The position numbers and the translations under genes are program-made. From Hemileia vastatrix (lineage: Eukaryota > Basidiomycota > Pucciniomycetes > Pucciniales > Zaghouaniaceae), in contig JASXTE010000001.1 of assembly GCA_030280995.1 (NCBI GenBank), positions 19,890,106-19,954,105 on the forward strand: a stretch of DNA of 64,000 bases. Direction: 5' to 3'. A model generated the notes under the pieces. That model had not been told where the DNA came from, ran no database searches, and saw only the letters and a list, made by a program, of their open reading frames with translations. Positions 1 through 10,575 of the stretch are shown here, one piece after another (positions within the stretch are counted from its first letter, which is position 1; each line of letters opens with the position of its first letter).

Positions 1-240
1 GTAGACGAGAGCAAGAGGGGATGTGATTTAAGGGGAGGGGAAGTAGTGGGTAACAATGGATATGAAGGGGAGGACTGGGCTCAACCAGGGTCACTCCATG
101 GTATAGACCAGAATCACAAAACAGTATCAAAAAAAGCACAGGACGTCTAGTGCACACTTTTTTCCCCCTGTGTTATAATCAAGTGGGATATTCAATTCAT
201 TCATTTTAATTTATTATGGTTCCTCAGTACTCAGACTGGT
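1..240. other. Unassigned left-edge sequence
   Basis: No convincing reading frame or recognisable repeat is visible here. The stretch ends at CTGGT (236-240), which pairs with TTGGT just after the neighbouring solo LTR, so it is the DNA into which that LTR inserted. It may be an older part of element A0, but I could not align it to A1 or A2. Confidence 0.4.
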
Positions 241-1050
241 TGTCGAAGGGTCCTTTTGGTCTAGAAGATTTTAACGGAGGTCCAATTGAGATGATAGGTG
301 TATTTTGGGGTTTCAAAGTCATGGGTACATATTATTTATCTCTTATTTCTTTTACTCAATTGAATAAGGTATAAGACTTATAAATATTATTATAATTAAT
401 GATTTAGAATTAAGTGTTTGTAAATACTAAAAGCAATAAGTAATAGTAATAATTTATTTAATTGTAGTAATGTATTTAGTTAAATAAGTAAGTAAATGAA
501 TGATCAAAACAACCAGAAAAGAGAGGCCTTATATAGGCAAAAGAGAGACAAAGCACAAAGTTAAAAATCCTATATACAGTAGTATGAGAGAAGACAAAGA
601 ACATTTCAGAAAAGTATTTTCAAATAATAAGATTGTTCTAGAAAAGAATGTATTAAAAATGTTTATTTACTGTATATGTCACAAATAAATTGATTTATTT
701 AAAAATTACTGTAAGCATCATTTTTAAATAAGAAATTTGAATTTCTTTTATATACTTATTTTTATTTTAATATTAAATTTTATTTCAATATTATTTTTTT
801 TATTTTAATATAAATTTTTATTTATCTTAACCTTTCATTGAGCATGGTTTTAGGAAATAAAAATATAAGGGACATTTTAATATTAATTTTAATTATTTAC
901 TAATTTTAATTTTTTGTAACTAGTTAATTTATTACAAGTAAATTTAATGTAAATATATTAAAATTAATAAAAATAAAAATAATAAGGCATGGATTCATCC
1001 CAGTAAATAATTAATTATTTTACTGGGTCAGTCTAGCAGCCTGGCTGACA
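241..1050 (-). mobile_element. Solo LTR, chromovirus family B (B3 subfamily)
   Basis: Read on the minus strand this starts TGTCAGCCAGGCTGCTAG and ends CTTCGACA, and it aligns along its length with the LTRs of B3 (20902 and 58910). The shared blocks are the ACTGGG/CCCAGT segment, the 'TCAATG' block and a TATA-type promoter (TATATAAGG, complement of 528-536) followed by the same ACTTTGTGCT downstream block. The flanking five bases are CTGGT on the left and TTGGT on the right, a target duplication with one mismatch, and no internal domain follows, so it is a solo LTR left by LTR-LTR recombination. It is more diverged than the two B3 LTRs are from each other. Confidence 0.8.
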
Positions 1051-2445
1051 TTGGTACTCTCTCATTTGGACAACTCAGTCATTGATGGAAACAGTGCAAC
1101 TAACTTTAGGGAATGAAGATGTCATTAAATGGAATTATTTTTGGTTAAAGAAAGATGGAGATTTTGAAAGTTATTGGTGATGATTGTTTAAAGCTGAAAA
1201 TAAAGGTGCTAAGCAAGTCTGGTAAAAATTATGAATTCTGATAAAATTTTAGGAATGATATAAAAGGGTTGGAAATTTGTTTGAATGTTTTGATGCTGAA
1301 TCATTGAAGATGGATAGGATATGGATTTTTAGTGGGTCTCTTTGGTATACTATTTAGGTGGAAGCTTGAAGAAACTTATGGCAAGAATAGAGCCAGAGTA
1401 TTTGGCTCAGGGTGAAGCCCAATGGGAATGGAATCAAAAGTATTTGGCTCATTAGAGAGGCCTTCTCTCTCATGCTGTGAAAGAAAGTAGAGATTGGTAG
1501 AGGGCAGTTTGAAAGGATTCAAAACTTGCTCTCAGTAGTGAAATCATCACAAGGAAAATATGGTTTATTAAAAAGTTTATTTCAAAATATATTGATAAAA
1601 AGAGGAATAGAAAAAATTGGATCAACCAGAAAACAAACATATATTAACAACAAACAGAATTAAAGTATTAAATTTTAAAGAAGAAAAGACAATCAAAACA
1701 AATGATCTCTTTAAAATCTTTCAACATTTTTATCAAAAATTTGCATTAAAATTCTTCTCTTCATTAAATCTTGATTTTTATTAGCAGGGGTTTCTTGAAA
1801 ATAAGTTATAAATTTAGGCTTCATATCATCACAAAAATCAAGAAAAAGATATCTATGAAACTTCAGATAACTGATTAATGTAATCATTCTGCAGCTGGCT
1901 AACATCATCTGTATTGGGTATTTCAATAGCTTAGGAGAATTTAGGAGTTTGAAGAGAATCTGTAGATTGATGTGGAATTAGTAGGAGGATCATTAAGATT
2001 AAAGTAAAGGACTAACTTTTTAAGCCAGGAAATAAGGTTTCAGCAAATCCAAAGGTTGATACAGGCAATATAGGATTAGGATCTTGAGAAGAAGGAGGAA
2101 GCTCAGGATTAGGATCTTTAGATGAAGAAGATTTTTTGGCTTTAATACTTTGAAAGAAGGTGGGAATTTTGGATAGTCTCTTTTTAGGTATTGTTTGATC
2201 AGGAAGGGCAGCTTTTCCAGTATAGAATTTAGTTCTGAAATGAATAATTGAACAGTTACATTTTATTTTCTTAAGCCTGAAAAGATCTCAGGCAGTTCTT
2301 CCAGGAAGATCAGGGTTAGAAATTAGACAAGGTACCTGGTATTTGGTGCAAAGTTAAAATGAGATGGCAAGGTTTTTTGATGACAGTTTTATTATGAAAT
2401 TGATTATAAGATGAAGTGAAAAGTTTTCATGTGTAGTTGGAGAAG
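1051..2445 (+). mobile_element. Element A0, 3' internal fragment (Ty3 family A)
   Basis: This is the left part of an old family-A retrotransposon oriented on the plus strand; its right part resumes at 15247. Its minus strand aligns with the plus strand of A1 from about 3600 to 4660: the ORF A coding region, then a stretch with the repeated GAGCCAAATACT / TTGATTCCATT words (1390-1460), equivalent to the short tandem repeat of A1 at 4561-4656. The break at 2445 is exactly where A1 inserted (CCGGT on both sides). Positions 1056-1300 show no recognisable gene. Confidence 0.75.
1711..2445 (-). pseudogene. Antisense zinc-cluster protein ORF A, relic in A0
   Basis: The minus strand encodes a decayed homologue of ORF A of A1. 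Near 2290-2340 the cysteine region is recognisable (PCLISNPDLPGRTA, then a stop, then DLFRLKKIKC), with one zinc-cluster cysteine changed to Phe and a stop before the second CX2C. A proline/serine-rich segment follows (PILPVST). The C-terminal domain, 1711-1900, is well preserved: YLKFHRYLFLDF, YFQETPANK and DLMKRRILMQIF match A1 4170-4345 and A2 32075-32200. A GTTAGT donor lies at about 2008-2013, where the other copies have their intron. The upstream leader of the gene is now on the far side of A1, at 15247-15320. Confidence 0.7.
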
Positions 2446-2449
2446 CCGG

Positions 2450-3528
2450 TGTATGTAGGCTCTTACAGTCGCCTTGCTGTAAGCAGAATACAAAGGAGTT
2501 GGATAAACCAAAGAAAACCCTGTCCTTCTAAGTAAAATAAGGGTTGTTCAAATCACTAATCTCTCTAGTCTACTTGAATTTATTGAAAAATATATATTAA
2601 ACTCTTTCTAATTAGCACTTTTTAGGATGATTGAGCAGTTCTTCTGTGCAAAACAACTGAAATGCAACAATAAAGTTACACTAGATACAATATTTTAAAA
2701 GAATGAAGTTTTAATGTTCTTAGATTTTAATAATTTTTGAAAACAGAGACTATAAATGAGTCCCTGGAGTTGAGAACTTTCTAATGATACCCTATATTTT
2801 TATGTTTAAGAGTTGTTGAGTAAAATATTTAAAGTGTTATGTAAAATTGTTATTTTATAAGGGTATTATAAATAATTAATAATTTTTTGTTGACAAAAGA
2901 AAAATATGAATAATGGTTGTTATATTATCTATTTTCCTCCTTTCTCCTTTGAATAATTTTGAGTCTACAGCCTTTTATGCATATTAATAAGTCATGTGCC
3001 CTTTTTCCCTCTGAAGTGCAGCCAGAGCTCATCCAGAGCTTGTACAGAGCTTGTCTGGACCTCTGGACTCAATTAGAACCTTAAATCTATAATAAAAAAT
3101 CTAGAAAAATTACACATGATAGAGCTACTTCTCCTTAACATACCTAACTATTTTTTGTAGCCTGAGAAGCTCTATTCACCCCGTGAAATATCATCAAAGC
3201 TAAGTAACTTTTGAAAAACATAAATAATTTAATAAATCTTTAAAAATCAATTAAAAATATAAGAAAAATAGTAAAAATTCAGGGAAAATTCCCAAAGGTT
3301 CATGAGCTTCTTTAATTTCATTATATTTAATTTTGTGGCCGTAAAATATCATATGACCCATGAAATTAATAAATCTGACCAAAAATTCATATCTTGACTT
3401 TTTCAACTTCTTTTTTTCTTTTAATGATAAAATATTTTAAACTAATCTGGCTTCTCCAATCACCATTCTATTCCCAATAAATATTCTAAATGGACTTTTA
3501 GAGCCGTACTAAGATTTTTAATGCCACA
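2450..3528 (-). repeat. 3' LTR of A1
   Basis: Nearly collinear with 14183-15241. On the element strand it runs from TGTGGCATTAAAAATC to CCTACATACA, giving the TG..CA ends. A TATA-like GCATAAAAGGC (complement of about 2970-2980) lies mid-LTR. It contains a short local duplication, CAGAGCTTGTACAGAGCTTG (about 3035-3054), that is absent from the 5' copy. Confidence 0.88.
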
Positions 3529-3530
3529 TA

Positions 3531-3541
3531 CTCCCTCCAAT
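3531..3541 (-). promoter_or_regulatory. Polypurine tract of A1
   Basis: ATTGGAGGGAG on the element strand, directly upstream of the 3' LTR, the site where plus-strand DNA synthesis would be primed. The same word precedes the 3' LTRs of A2 (31531-31543) and A0 (15318-15330). Confidence 0.75.
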
Positions 3542-3690
3542 GAAGAATGTCCTCATTCTTTGAATTCTGCATGTTTGATCAATATATAATCCTACTTTTA
3601 TCTTCTCCATATTCATCTCTTCATCTTTTCTTCAACCACCCACTCCAACTACATAAACTTATTTCTACTTTTATAAGTACCATCATCAGT

Positions 3691-4349
3691 ATGAAAGATC
3701 TTTCCATACAATGTGACCTCTGCAAGAAATATGAAGTCCCTTGCTTGATGTCCTTTCCAAATCCTCCTCGAAGAACCGCTTGTGATCTCTGTCGCTCCAA
3801 AAAGGTTAAATGCCTCCGGCCAACTTCTAAACCATCTTTCAATCCTATTACTGGCCAATCTACTGCTCCAGCTTCTAACTTATCTAAGAAAAGATTAGCA
3901 AAGGTACCTGTATTCTGGAAAAGGATCAAGGCTAAAACTAAACCACCATCTCCAACTTCATCTCTAATCCCTCCTTCTCAAGATCCTTCACCCATACTTC
4001 CAGTTTCTCCTTTTTTTTTCCCCAGACTTTATTTCCTGGGTCCCAAAGTAAGCCTTTTAATAATTATTTATCTATTCCATGCTAATCCCAACAATGCCTT
4101 TTCCATCTTTTAGCTATTAACATCACCAACTCTGATGATGTAGGTCGAGTCCAAATGAACTATATAAATCATTATCCTAAATTTCATAGATGACTTTTTC
4201 TTGACTTTACTGACAATATAAAGAGAAATATTTCATCCTAATTCCAAGATACTCCTGCCAATAATGATGAAGATTTAATGAAGAGAAGATAGTTGATGCA
4301 GAGTTTTGATGATGATGTAGAAAAATTTCAGCGAAATTATTTGTTTTAA
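3691..4349 (+). pseudogene. Antisense zinc-cluster protein ORF A of A1
   Basis: Encoded on the strand opposite gag-pol and starting next to the 3' LTR. From the ATG at 3691 the protein has C8-X2-C11-X6-C18-X12-C31-X2-C34-X6-C41, a perfect Zn2Cys6-type spacing with the basic RSKKVKC in the second half, then a Ser/Pro-rich linker. A GTAAGC..TAG intron at 4048-4113 (66 nt, branch-like CTAAT) precedes a second exon matching A2 ORF A (INITNSDDVG; LFLDF; DTPANNDEDLMKRR). A one-base slip in the T run near 4010-4018 and stops in exon 2 break the frame. With the slip allowed for, the intron phase equals that of A2. An upstream ATG at 3547 is possible but unlike A2. Function unknown; DNA binding is inferred only from the cysteine array. 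Confidence 0.75.
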
Positions 4350-4560
4350 TCTTATAGTTTAGTGCTTTAGTAAACATGAATCCTGATCTTTTCTGCATAG
4401 TAAATCATTTTAGATAGATTTCTTCATAAATTTTCATTTTGAAATAAAATCATATTTGCCTCGTGATTCTTCCAACTACTGAGATCAAGGTTTGAATCCC
4501 TTCAGACTCCCCTATACCAGTCTCTACTCATATGCATTACGAGAGTAGGCTCCACACCTA

Positions 4561-4656
4561 CTGAGCTGAATACTTGATTCCATTCTCATCAAATGAGCTG
4601 AATACTCCTGATTCCATTCTCTTTGATTGAGTCAAATACTTGATCCAATTCTTTCC
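4561..4656 (+). repeat. Three-copy tandem repeat of about 33 nt
   Basis: The unit begins GAGCTGAATACT and continues with TGATTCCATTCTC. Copies start near 4563, 4595 and 4628, the third diverged. A0 has a two-copy equivalent at 1390-1460 on the other strand, so the repeat is a conserved part of the region between ORF A and ORF B. Confidence 0.7.
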
Positions 4657-4993
4657 ATAAGGTCCTCCAAGCTTCATACCATTTATCCAATTCAAGGCAC
4701 ACTACTTTTCCAACTACCATATCCTCTTCAAAAATTTCATAATCACAACATTCAAATAGACCACCTTTTAATAACTCATCTTTTAAATAATAATAATAAC
4801 CATATTTTCACCATGTTTAGCACCATAATTATCATTCTTCATCCATAATTTATCATCCATCACCTCCACAATATTAACCACTACATTTTCCAAATCAAAC
4901 ATATGCCCTTTTTCAAAAATTTGAGTACCAGTGATAAATTAAATAATTTGTTGATTGTTAATTGAATAGCCTTCATAAAAAATTTTGCATTAC

Positions 4994-5187
4994 CAGTTTA
5001 GATGTCTTGGCAGACAGTGATAAATTAAAATGAGTGCATAGAGTTGCATAGAATATTCCACTTTAAGGTCATGGGGGACCCATCTTGTAAATCTCTTTCA
5101 AATTGTCCAAATAGCAATTGAATTGCCAGTTTAATGTCATAGAGGACAAAGAATGAGTGATTTTCCAGTTTAGGGTCATATTGGACC
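4994..5187 (+). repeat. Cluster of four CAGTTTA hairpin repeats
   Basis: Copies at 4994-5016, 5059-5080, 5127-5148 and 5166-5187. Each is CAGTTTA (CACTTTA in the second), about two bases, then a four-base stem with a six-base loop: TGTC/GACA, GGTC/GACC, TGTC/GACA and GGTC/GACC. The stem letters differ between copies but stay paired. The cluster lies just upstream of ORF B, in the same relative place as the eight-copy cluster of A2 (32255-32678). Confidence 0.8.
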
Positions 5188-5309
5188 AAAATTTTGATTG
5201 ATTCCAACATCTTTTCCTATCCAGAGTCCATATCTTTCCAACAGTTCCTTTTCTCCCAAATTTTCAGGCCATTATCCAGTGTTTCCATCCAATTTATAAT
5301 CCTATCAAG

Positions 5310-6283
5310 ATGACTCCATCCAGCTATTTTGCTTCTCCTTATCAAGCTTGCAATTACTGCTGTTTCACCCATAAAGAATGTGTTTATACCTTCAACCCTA
5401 AGAAACACATCTATAACAGAGCTTGTTCTGCCTGCTTCATTAAGAAAAGAAAATGCTCCAGCTTAAAATATGGCTCCCTGCCAATTCCTGCTACCTCTTT
5501 TGCCTCCTTCTGTAATCCCATTCCAAAACCATCAACTCCTCCTCCTATTCCTACTACTTCCAACAATCCAACACCATTTACCCCCTCTGCCTATCTAAAC
5601 TTCTCTCCTGACCAAAACACACTGGGTCCAGCTGCTCCTTCTCTTCAGTCTAGGCTTGCTTCTAATCCTTCCAGGACTCCAATTGCTCCAAGAGCCATGA
5701 GAAAAACTCCTTCAATTAAACCATCCTTTGATCTTTACTCTTCATCACCTATCCATTCTCCTAGCCCCATAAAAATAAACAAGTCCAAAAGATCTAGAAC
5801 CAACAGCCTTCCTTCTTCTCCTATCTCCAAAAAATCCTCTAAAAGACCCAGATCTAATACCAATCCTCCTTCAAAAATTATCAACCTCTTCACATCTCTA
5901 AAAACACCAATTCCTATTCCCAGTAAGCCTTTTAGACTCAATCTCAACAGTGTTGATAGCGGTTAGTATCCCTTTTATCTTGATTAGTTCATATTTATAA
6001 AGTTGACTCTTGCCCCATAATTCCAGTGTCCAATGCTTCAACCATTCATTCATCAGCATATGAGCTTCCTTTACCTGGTCCTAGTTATCCCCAGGTCCCT
6101 ATTCATCTAGTTGGACATCACCTTTCACCTAATTTCAATAATATTTTAACTTATTTTCACCATTATCCTCCTTCTGATCAAACTAAGGTATGGTTCAGAG
6201 AGAAAATTTTGAGGGATCAACTAAAAATAGCCAACTGGCTTCAAATTTCCCGACACCAAAAATTGAATCAGCTACCCAGATAA
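5310..6283 (+). CDS. Antisense zinc-cluster protein ORF B of A1 (spliced, intact)
   Basis: Two exons, 5310-5961 and 6027-6283, give a 302-residue protein on the strand opposite gag-pol. The intron is GTTAGT..CCAG (65 nt, phase 1). The N-terminus has C14-X2-C17-X6-C24-X14-C39-X2-C42-X6-C49, with basic FIKKRK between the last two cysteines. A long Ser/Pro/Thr-rich, basic low-complexity middle follows (nuclear-localisation-like KKSSKRPRS). Exon 2 gives a predicted helical tail (TKVWFREKILRDQLKIANWL). A2 ORF B has the same array, the same intron phase and a similar tail. No stop or frameshift is seen. The ATG at 5310 is the only one that precedes the cysteines closely. A regulatory DNA-binding role is plausible; I do not recognise a named family. 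Confidence 0.72.
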
Positions 6284-6619
6284 TTGACGATTTTGCCATG
6301 AATTCTTCAGATAGAGCTTCTTCCAAAAACAATTATTCTTAAATTCGATGTATTCTGGTTAACTAGCCGTCCTGAATGGAATATAAAATGAAACATAAAA
6401 AAGAAATATACACTTAAAAACTACTCTAATATTTTTTATTTTATTTTTATATTTTTATATTTAAAGTGTTGTTTTTTTTTGTATGATGAATAAAAAAAAT
6501 TTTATAAAAGATTGTTATGAAATAATAATTTTTTTTAAAAAAATTAATTCTATTTTAAAAAAATGATAAACGAATTTGAAATATAGAATTTATGAAATGT
6601 AAAATAAAATTTAAAAGAT

Positions 6620-7389
6620 GCCCCCTGGCCAATTGATGAGCCGTACCCTCAACATCATACCCAAATCCAAGTGCAACTTGATGTGGTTACACAATTTTGA
6701 GAAATTGAAAATTCAAAATTAATAAATGAATGTTTAGAAAAAAAAATTTATGATAATGATCACTGGGTGGGCTCCCTCCAATTTGTAAAAATGATTAGAG
6801 ACCACCAGTGATCATCACCCTTAACAAAATTTTATAGTATCATAAAAATTAAAATGAACAAAACACATATATTGTTATATAAAAAATCTGACATAAAAGA
6901 AATGACAAAAACAAAATTAAAAAAAATTCTTGAATCTGGGATTAAGAGCAGTGTCTTTTTGTTTGTTCCAGTTTATAGTCTTAGCGGACTTCCTATAAAT
7001 CAAAAACAAGGCCAGGATTCAACTAGAAACAGGGAAAATTGGTAACAAACATTGTGGGGTAATTGTGTATTGAGAAGCCAGCCCATCAATTACCCCCAAA
7101 CTTGCCAATATTTAATTCAGACGGTTCCCCTGTGAACACTTCTATCAATAAAAAATTTGTCATTCCAACATATATCTTCTTCATAATTTTTGTCGCTTTT
7201 AAGAGTTTTAATAATTTTCAAACAAATGTCTTTATAAATGTTGTAAGATTTTGTTAATGGTTTTGTCTCCCATACCATAGTAAAATGGCAGTAATATTTT
7301 TAATAAAAAAGTAGTTTATCCTCATTCCAGAGTAAAACTTTGACAAAATTTTATTTAATTGATTATGTAGTTTATCCTCATTTTGGAGT
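6620..7389. other. Structured noncoding region between ORF B and pol of A1
   Basis: Between the convergent ends of ORF B and pol lie several structures shared with A2. At 6620-6691 is a CCCAAATCC..GATGTGG repeat. At 6757-6814 is a long hairpin with arms TGATCACTGGGTGG and ACCACCAGTGATCA. At 6969-6990 is a CAGTTTA hairpin (AGTC/GACT). At 7056-7096 is a hairpin with perfect 10-bp arms GGGGTAATTG and CAATTACCCC. Two tandem TAGTTTATCCTC hairpins follow at 7312-7333 and 7368-7389, the second entering the end of pol. No protein-coding frame is supported in 6284-7377. Confidence 0.7.
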
Positions 7390-8356
7390 CAAACTTTCAG
7401 CACTCCTGGTGCCCCTAGTATAGAGCAGTTTTACTTGATCAGCTGCTACCCTCTTCTTTAAAACTACTCCATCCAATTCTTCCAAAACATATGAACCACC
7501 AGACACCTGTTCTCTAACTTTATAAGGTCCATTCCACCTATCTGAAAACATCTTCCCCCACTGGCTTTCCAAACTCTTATTATACACCAAAACCATATCT
7601 CCAATCTTCAAAGGTTTCCTGAGCCTGTGTGCTAATCTTTCATCCCAATAACTTACTGACTGATTTCTGATTTTAATCATTCTAGAACATGCCTTTTCTA
7701 AGAATTCTTCTTTCTTCTCCAGCTGCATCATTCTTGCACATAACAATTCTTCAGTAGTGTTAACAGTATCCCAATCTACTCCAAGATATGATTCAGCCTC
7801 TAAATCAACTGGTAAAACTGCTTTTTGTCCAAAAACTAGTTCATAGTGTGAATATCAAGTTGTCCTTTTGGCAGTGATTCTGTCAGCAAATAATACTAAG
7901 GGTAAATTGTGCCTCCATTTTAACTAATGCATCCTTTATAACCTGATGCCCTCTTTCAACCATTTCTTCAGCTTCAGGATAATAAGGGGTTGCTACCCTA
8001 ACCTTCAATCCAACCTTTGATATAGCTTCCCTAAATTCTGCCCCAAATTCAGGTTCTCCATCAACCGTTACCAATTTCATAACCCCATATCTATACACCC
8101 AATCCTTCAACAAGAAATCTGCCAAATTTTTGGAATTTAAATTAATAAGAGGCACTGCCTCTACCCAACCAGATAAATCATCTCCAGATAAAATTAAATA
8201 TTTATATCTCCCCTCTTTTATATGTACAGCATCCAAAGTAACCCTACCAAAAAGAGTGTTTTCACTGGTTGCATGTCCAGGTTCTTTTGGCCTTAGATAA
8301 CTCCTTCTTTGACATTCTTCACATGACTGAACCCATTTCTTAACAGCCATCTTCAT
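7378..8356 (-). pseudogene. Integrase of A1 (broken)
   Basis: The minus strand encodes the catalytic core: VTLDAVHIKEG (first Asp), VTVDGEPEFGAEF (second Asp) and YYPEAEEMVERGHQ (Glu), the DDE pattern of retroviral-type integrases, preceded by the CEEC part of the zinc-binding N-terminus (VQSCEECQRR). A frame break near 7750-7890 separates it from the C-terminal GPY/F-like module (FSDRWNGPYKVREQV, SYVLEELDG) at 7378-7746. No chromodomain follows. A TGA just before PGMKMAV (8357-8362) cuts it from the upstream histidine region; A2 reads Trp there. The fragment would have cut and joined cDNA ends in the nucleus. Confidence 0.85.
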
Positions 8357-8362
8357 ACCAGG

Positions 8363-10575
8363 TCACCAAAATCTATGAGTAATTTGTCTATGTGTCTCGC
8401 CCATTCCCCTATGACCGAGATCTTCATGCAGTGCTTTCATAACCAACTCTTGCCCTTTCTTTTGAGAAACTACTACTTGAGGATTTGGATACCTCCTTTT
8501 CATCAATCTTTGTCCAGATATATAAAATGCTGTGGTCTTTCTTTTAATAGCCATCCAGTCATCATCATCACATTCCTCTGGCCTTTCCAGAGTCAAAAAA
8601 TATTTTACCAAAACATAATTAAACCCAGTATGTCCCCAGACCTCATCTTTAAAATCCAATAAAATAAGATCCAAGGGCACTTCCCTATCACCTATATCAC
8701 CTGCACTTGCATGAGCCATAAGCTTCTTTGATTGAGTTTGATCAATAAACAAATAAAATTTTTCATCTTTGAATTTAGAAACCTCAAATCTCTTTTGAAC
8801 CAAATTTTTATCAACCTCTTTACCACCCTTTTTAGTATCTCCTTCTTCATCATCATCGTCCAACCTCTTCTTTACCAAATTTATATCTACACCCAACCTC
8901 TCTTTGACCAAATTTTCTAAACTTCCAACATATACACCATTAACCAATCTACTACCATCCCATACTACCACATCATTCTCATCCAAACTTTCATTATCCT
9001 CATATCCCACATATTCATCCCACTTTATACAACCAGCCAGTTTAAACTCATGGGGGAGGTCTTCATCACAATAATCTATACACAATAGTCCTGCCAGTTT
9101 AACCTCATGGGTGAGGTATGGAAAGTATTCAGCTCCTTTAGTCCTGGCCTTAATCATAGTTATATCTTCATTGAACTCTTCTGAGTCTGAATCATCTTCA
9201 GTGGGTGGTCTTCTTGACAAACCATCTGGCATAGTAAAAGTTTTGCCAGGCTTATGAACTAAGTCAAAAGAAAAATGTTGAATGAATGCTACCCATCTAG
9301 TCATAGGTGAATTTGGTAAACTTGGGGAATTAATCATTTTAATTAAAGATTTTTCATCTACTTGCAATTCAAAGTGTTGGCCCCACAAAACATTTTGAAG
9401 TTTATTTGAAATTTTTGCCACTCCACACAGTTCCAATTTTTGCTGAGAATATCTTGATTCAACTTCGGCGAATACCACAGATTCATACCTAACTGGCCTA
9501 ATGTAACCAGCTTTATCCATCTGAGACAAAACTGCGCCAGCAGCAACCTGACTTGAGTAAACTGCTAAATAAATCCTACCAGCATCTTTTCCATAATCTA
9601 ACTTGTGCAGGAAAATATCTTTTCCCACAACCTTCTTCAGCTTCACAAACGCCTTCTCACATTCTTCATCCCACTCCCAGTCTACATCCTTTCTTGTAAA
9701 CCTTCTCAAAAGAGCTTCCAATGAAGAAAAGTCCTTGATAAACATTCTAAAATAAACACATATGCCTAAAAACCCCATAACTTTGGTTGTATTCTTGGGT
9801 CTTGGCCAAGACTGAATTTTATTCACTTTCTTCTTGAACATAATCCTACCCTCTCTACATACCACATGACCTAAAATCTCTAAAGCTGGCACACAACATG
9901 AAACTTTTGAGCCCGAAATAGTTAAACCAGCTTCTTCAATTCTAAACAAGATCCTCTCTAAAGTGATTGCACACTCACAGATGAATTTTTGTATCCCTGG
10001 GTTCTCCTCCAACACTTCATTATTGTAATCTTTTGAAGCTCCTTTAATTCCTCCATTGTCAGTAAAGATTCCAGCATATTGAGGAATTTCATCTTGAAGA
10101 ATCCAAGCCATCTGAGCTTGATAAACAGAAACTGAATTTCTTGCTCCTTGAGGTAATCTTGTCAATTGTAATCTTCCTAGCAGTGTATTAAAAGTAGTGA
10201 GAGGCCTAGAGTCTGGATGCAACTCTCTCTCATCATATCCCCCATAATATCTCCTAAACCGTAACACACTCTCCCAGAAAACGCTTCCACAAACTCCTCA
10301 GAACTAGGTGGTATACCAGCATCCTTTATTGTAACCCTATTTAATTCCCTGAGATCATGAACTACTCTAAGTTTGCCATTTGGTTTCTTGATACAAAATA
10401 CCGGACTAGAATAACTTGATGATGATTTCTCATACAGTCCAGTGCAAATTTGTTCTCTGACAACTTTGTTATAAGCTTCTTTTAATGCAGCCGGAATCGG
10501 TATTGGTTTTTGCTGCCACGGTCCATGAAATACTACAGGAATCTTGTAAGGCTCCCCATAGGAATGCTTCAACAC
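8363..10575 (-). pseudogene. Reverse transcriptase / RNase H of A1 (broken)
   Basis: RT begins in 10177-10575 (PVFCIKKPNGKLRVVHDLRELNRVTIKDAG) and, after a frameshift near 10260, continues in a 634-residue frame to 8363. The catalytic box reads IFTDNGGIKG where A2 has IFIDDSGIKG, so the second catalytic Asp is Asn. RNase H follows (IYLAVYSSQVAAGAVLSQ; SRYSQQKLELCGV; VHKPGKTFTMPDGLSRRPP). An acidic linker (DDSDSEEF and a DDDDEEGD tract) follows and carries two in-frame copies of a HEVKLAG-type peptide encoded by the CAGTTTA hairpins at 9038-9059 and 9095-9116. The integrase His motif (HEDLGHRGMGETHRQ) ends the frame. Confidence 0.85.

Noticed and set aside
8375..8920. Plus-strand frames opposite A1 pol as possible further antisense genes
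   Set aside because: Unlike ORF A and ORF B they have no counterpart in A2, no cysteine array and no intron; they are shadows of pol.
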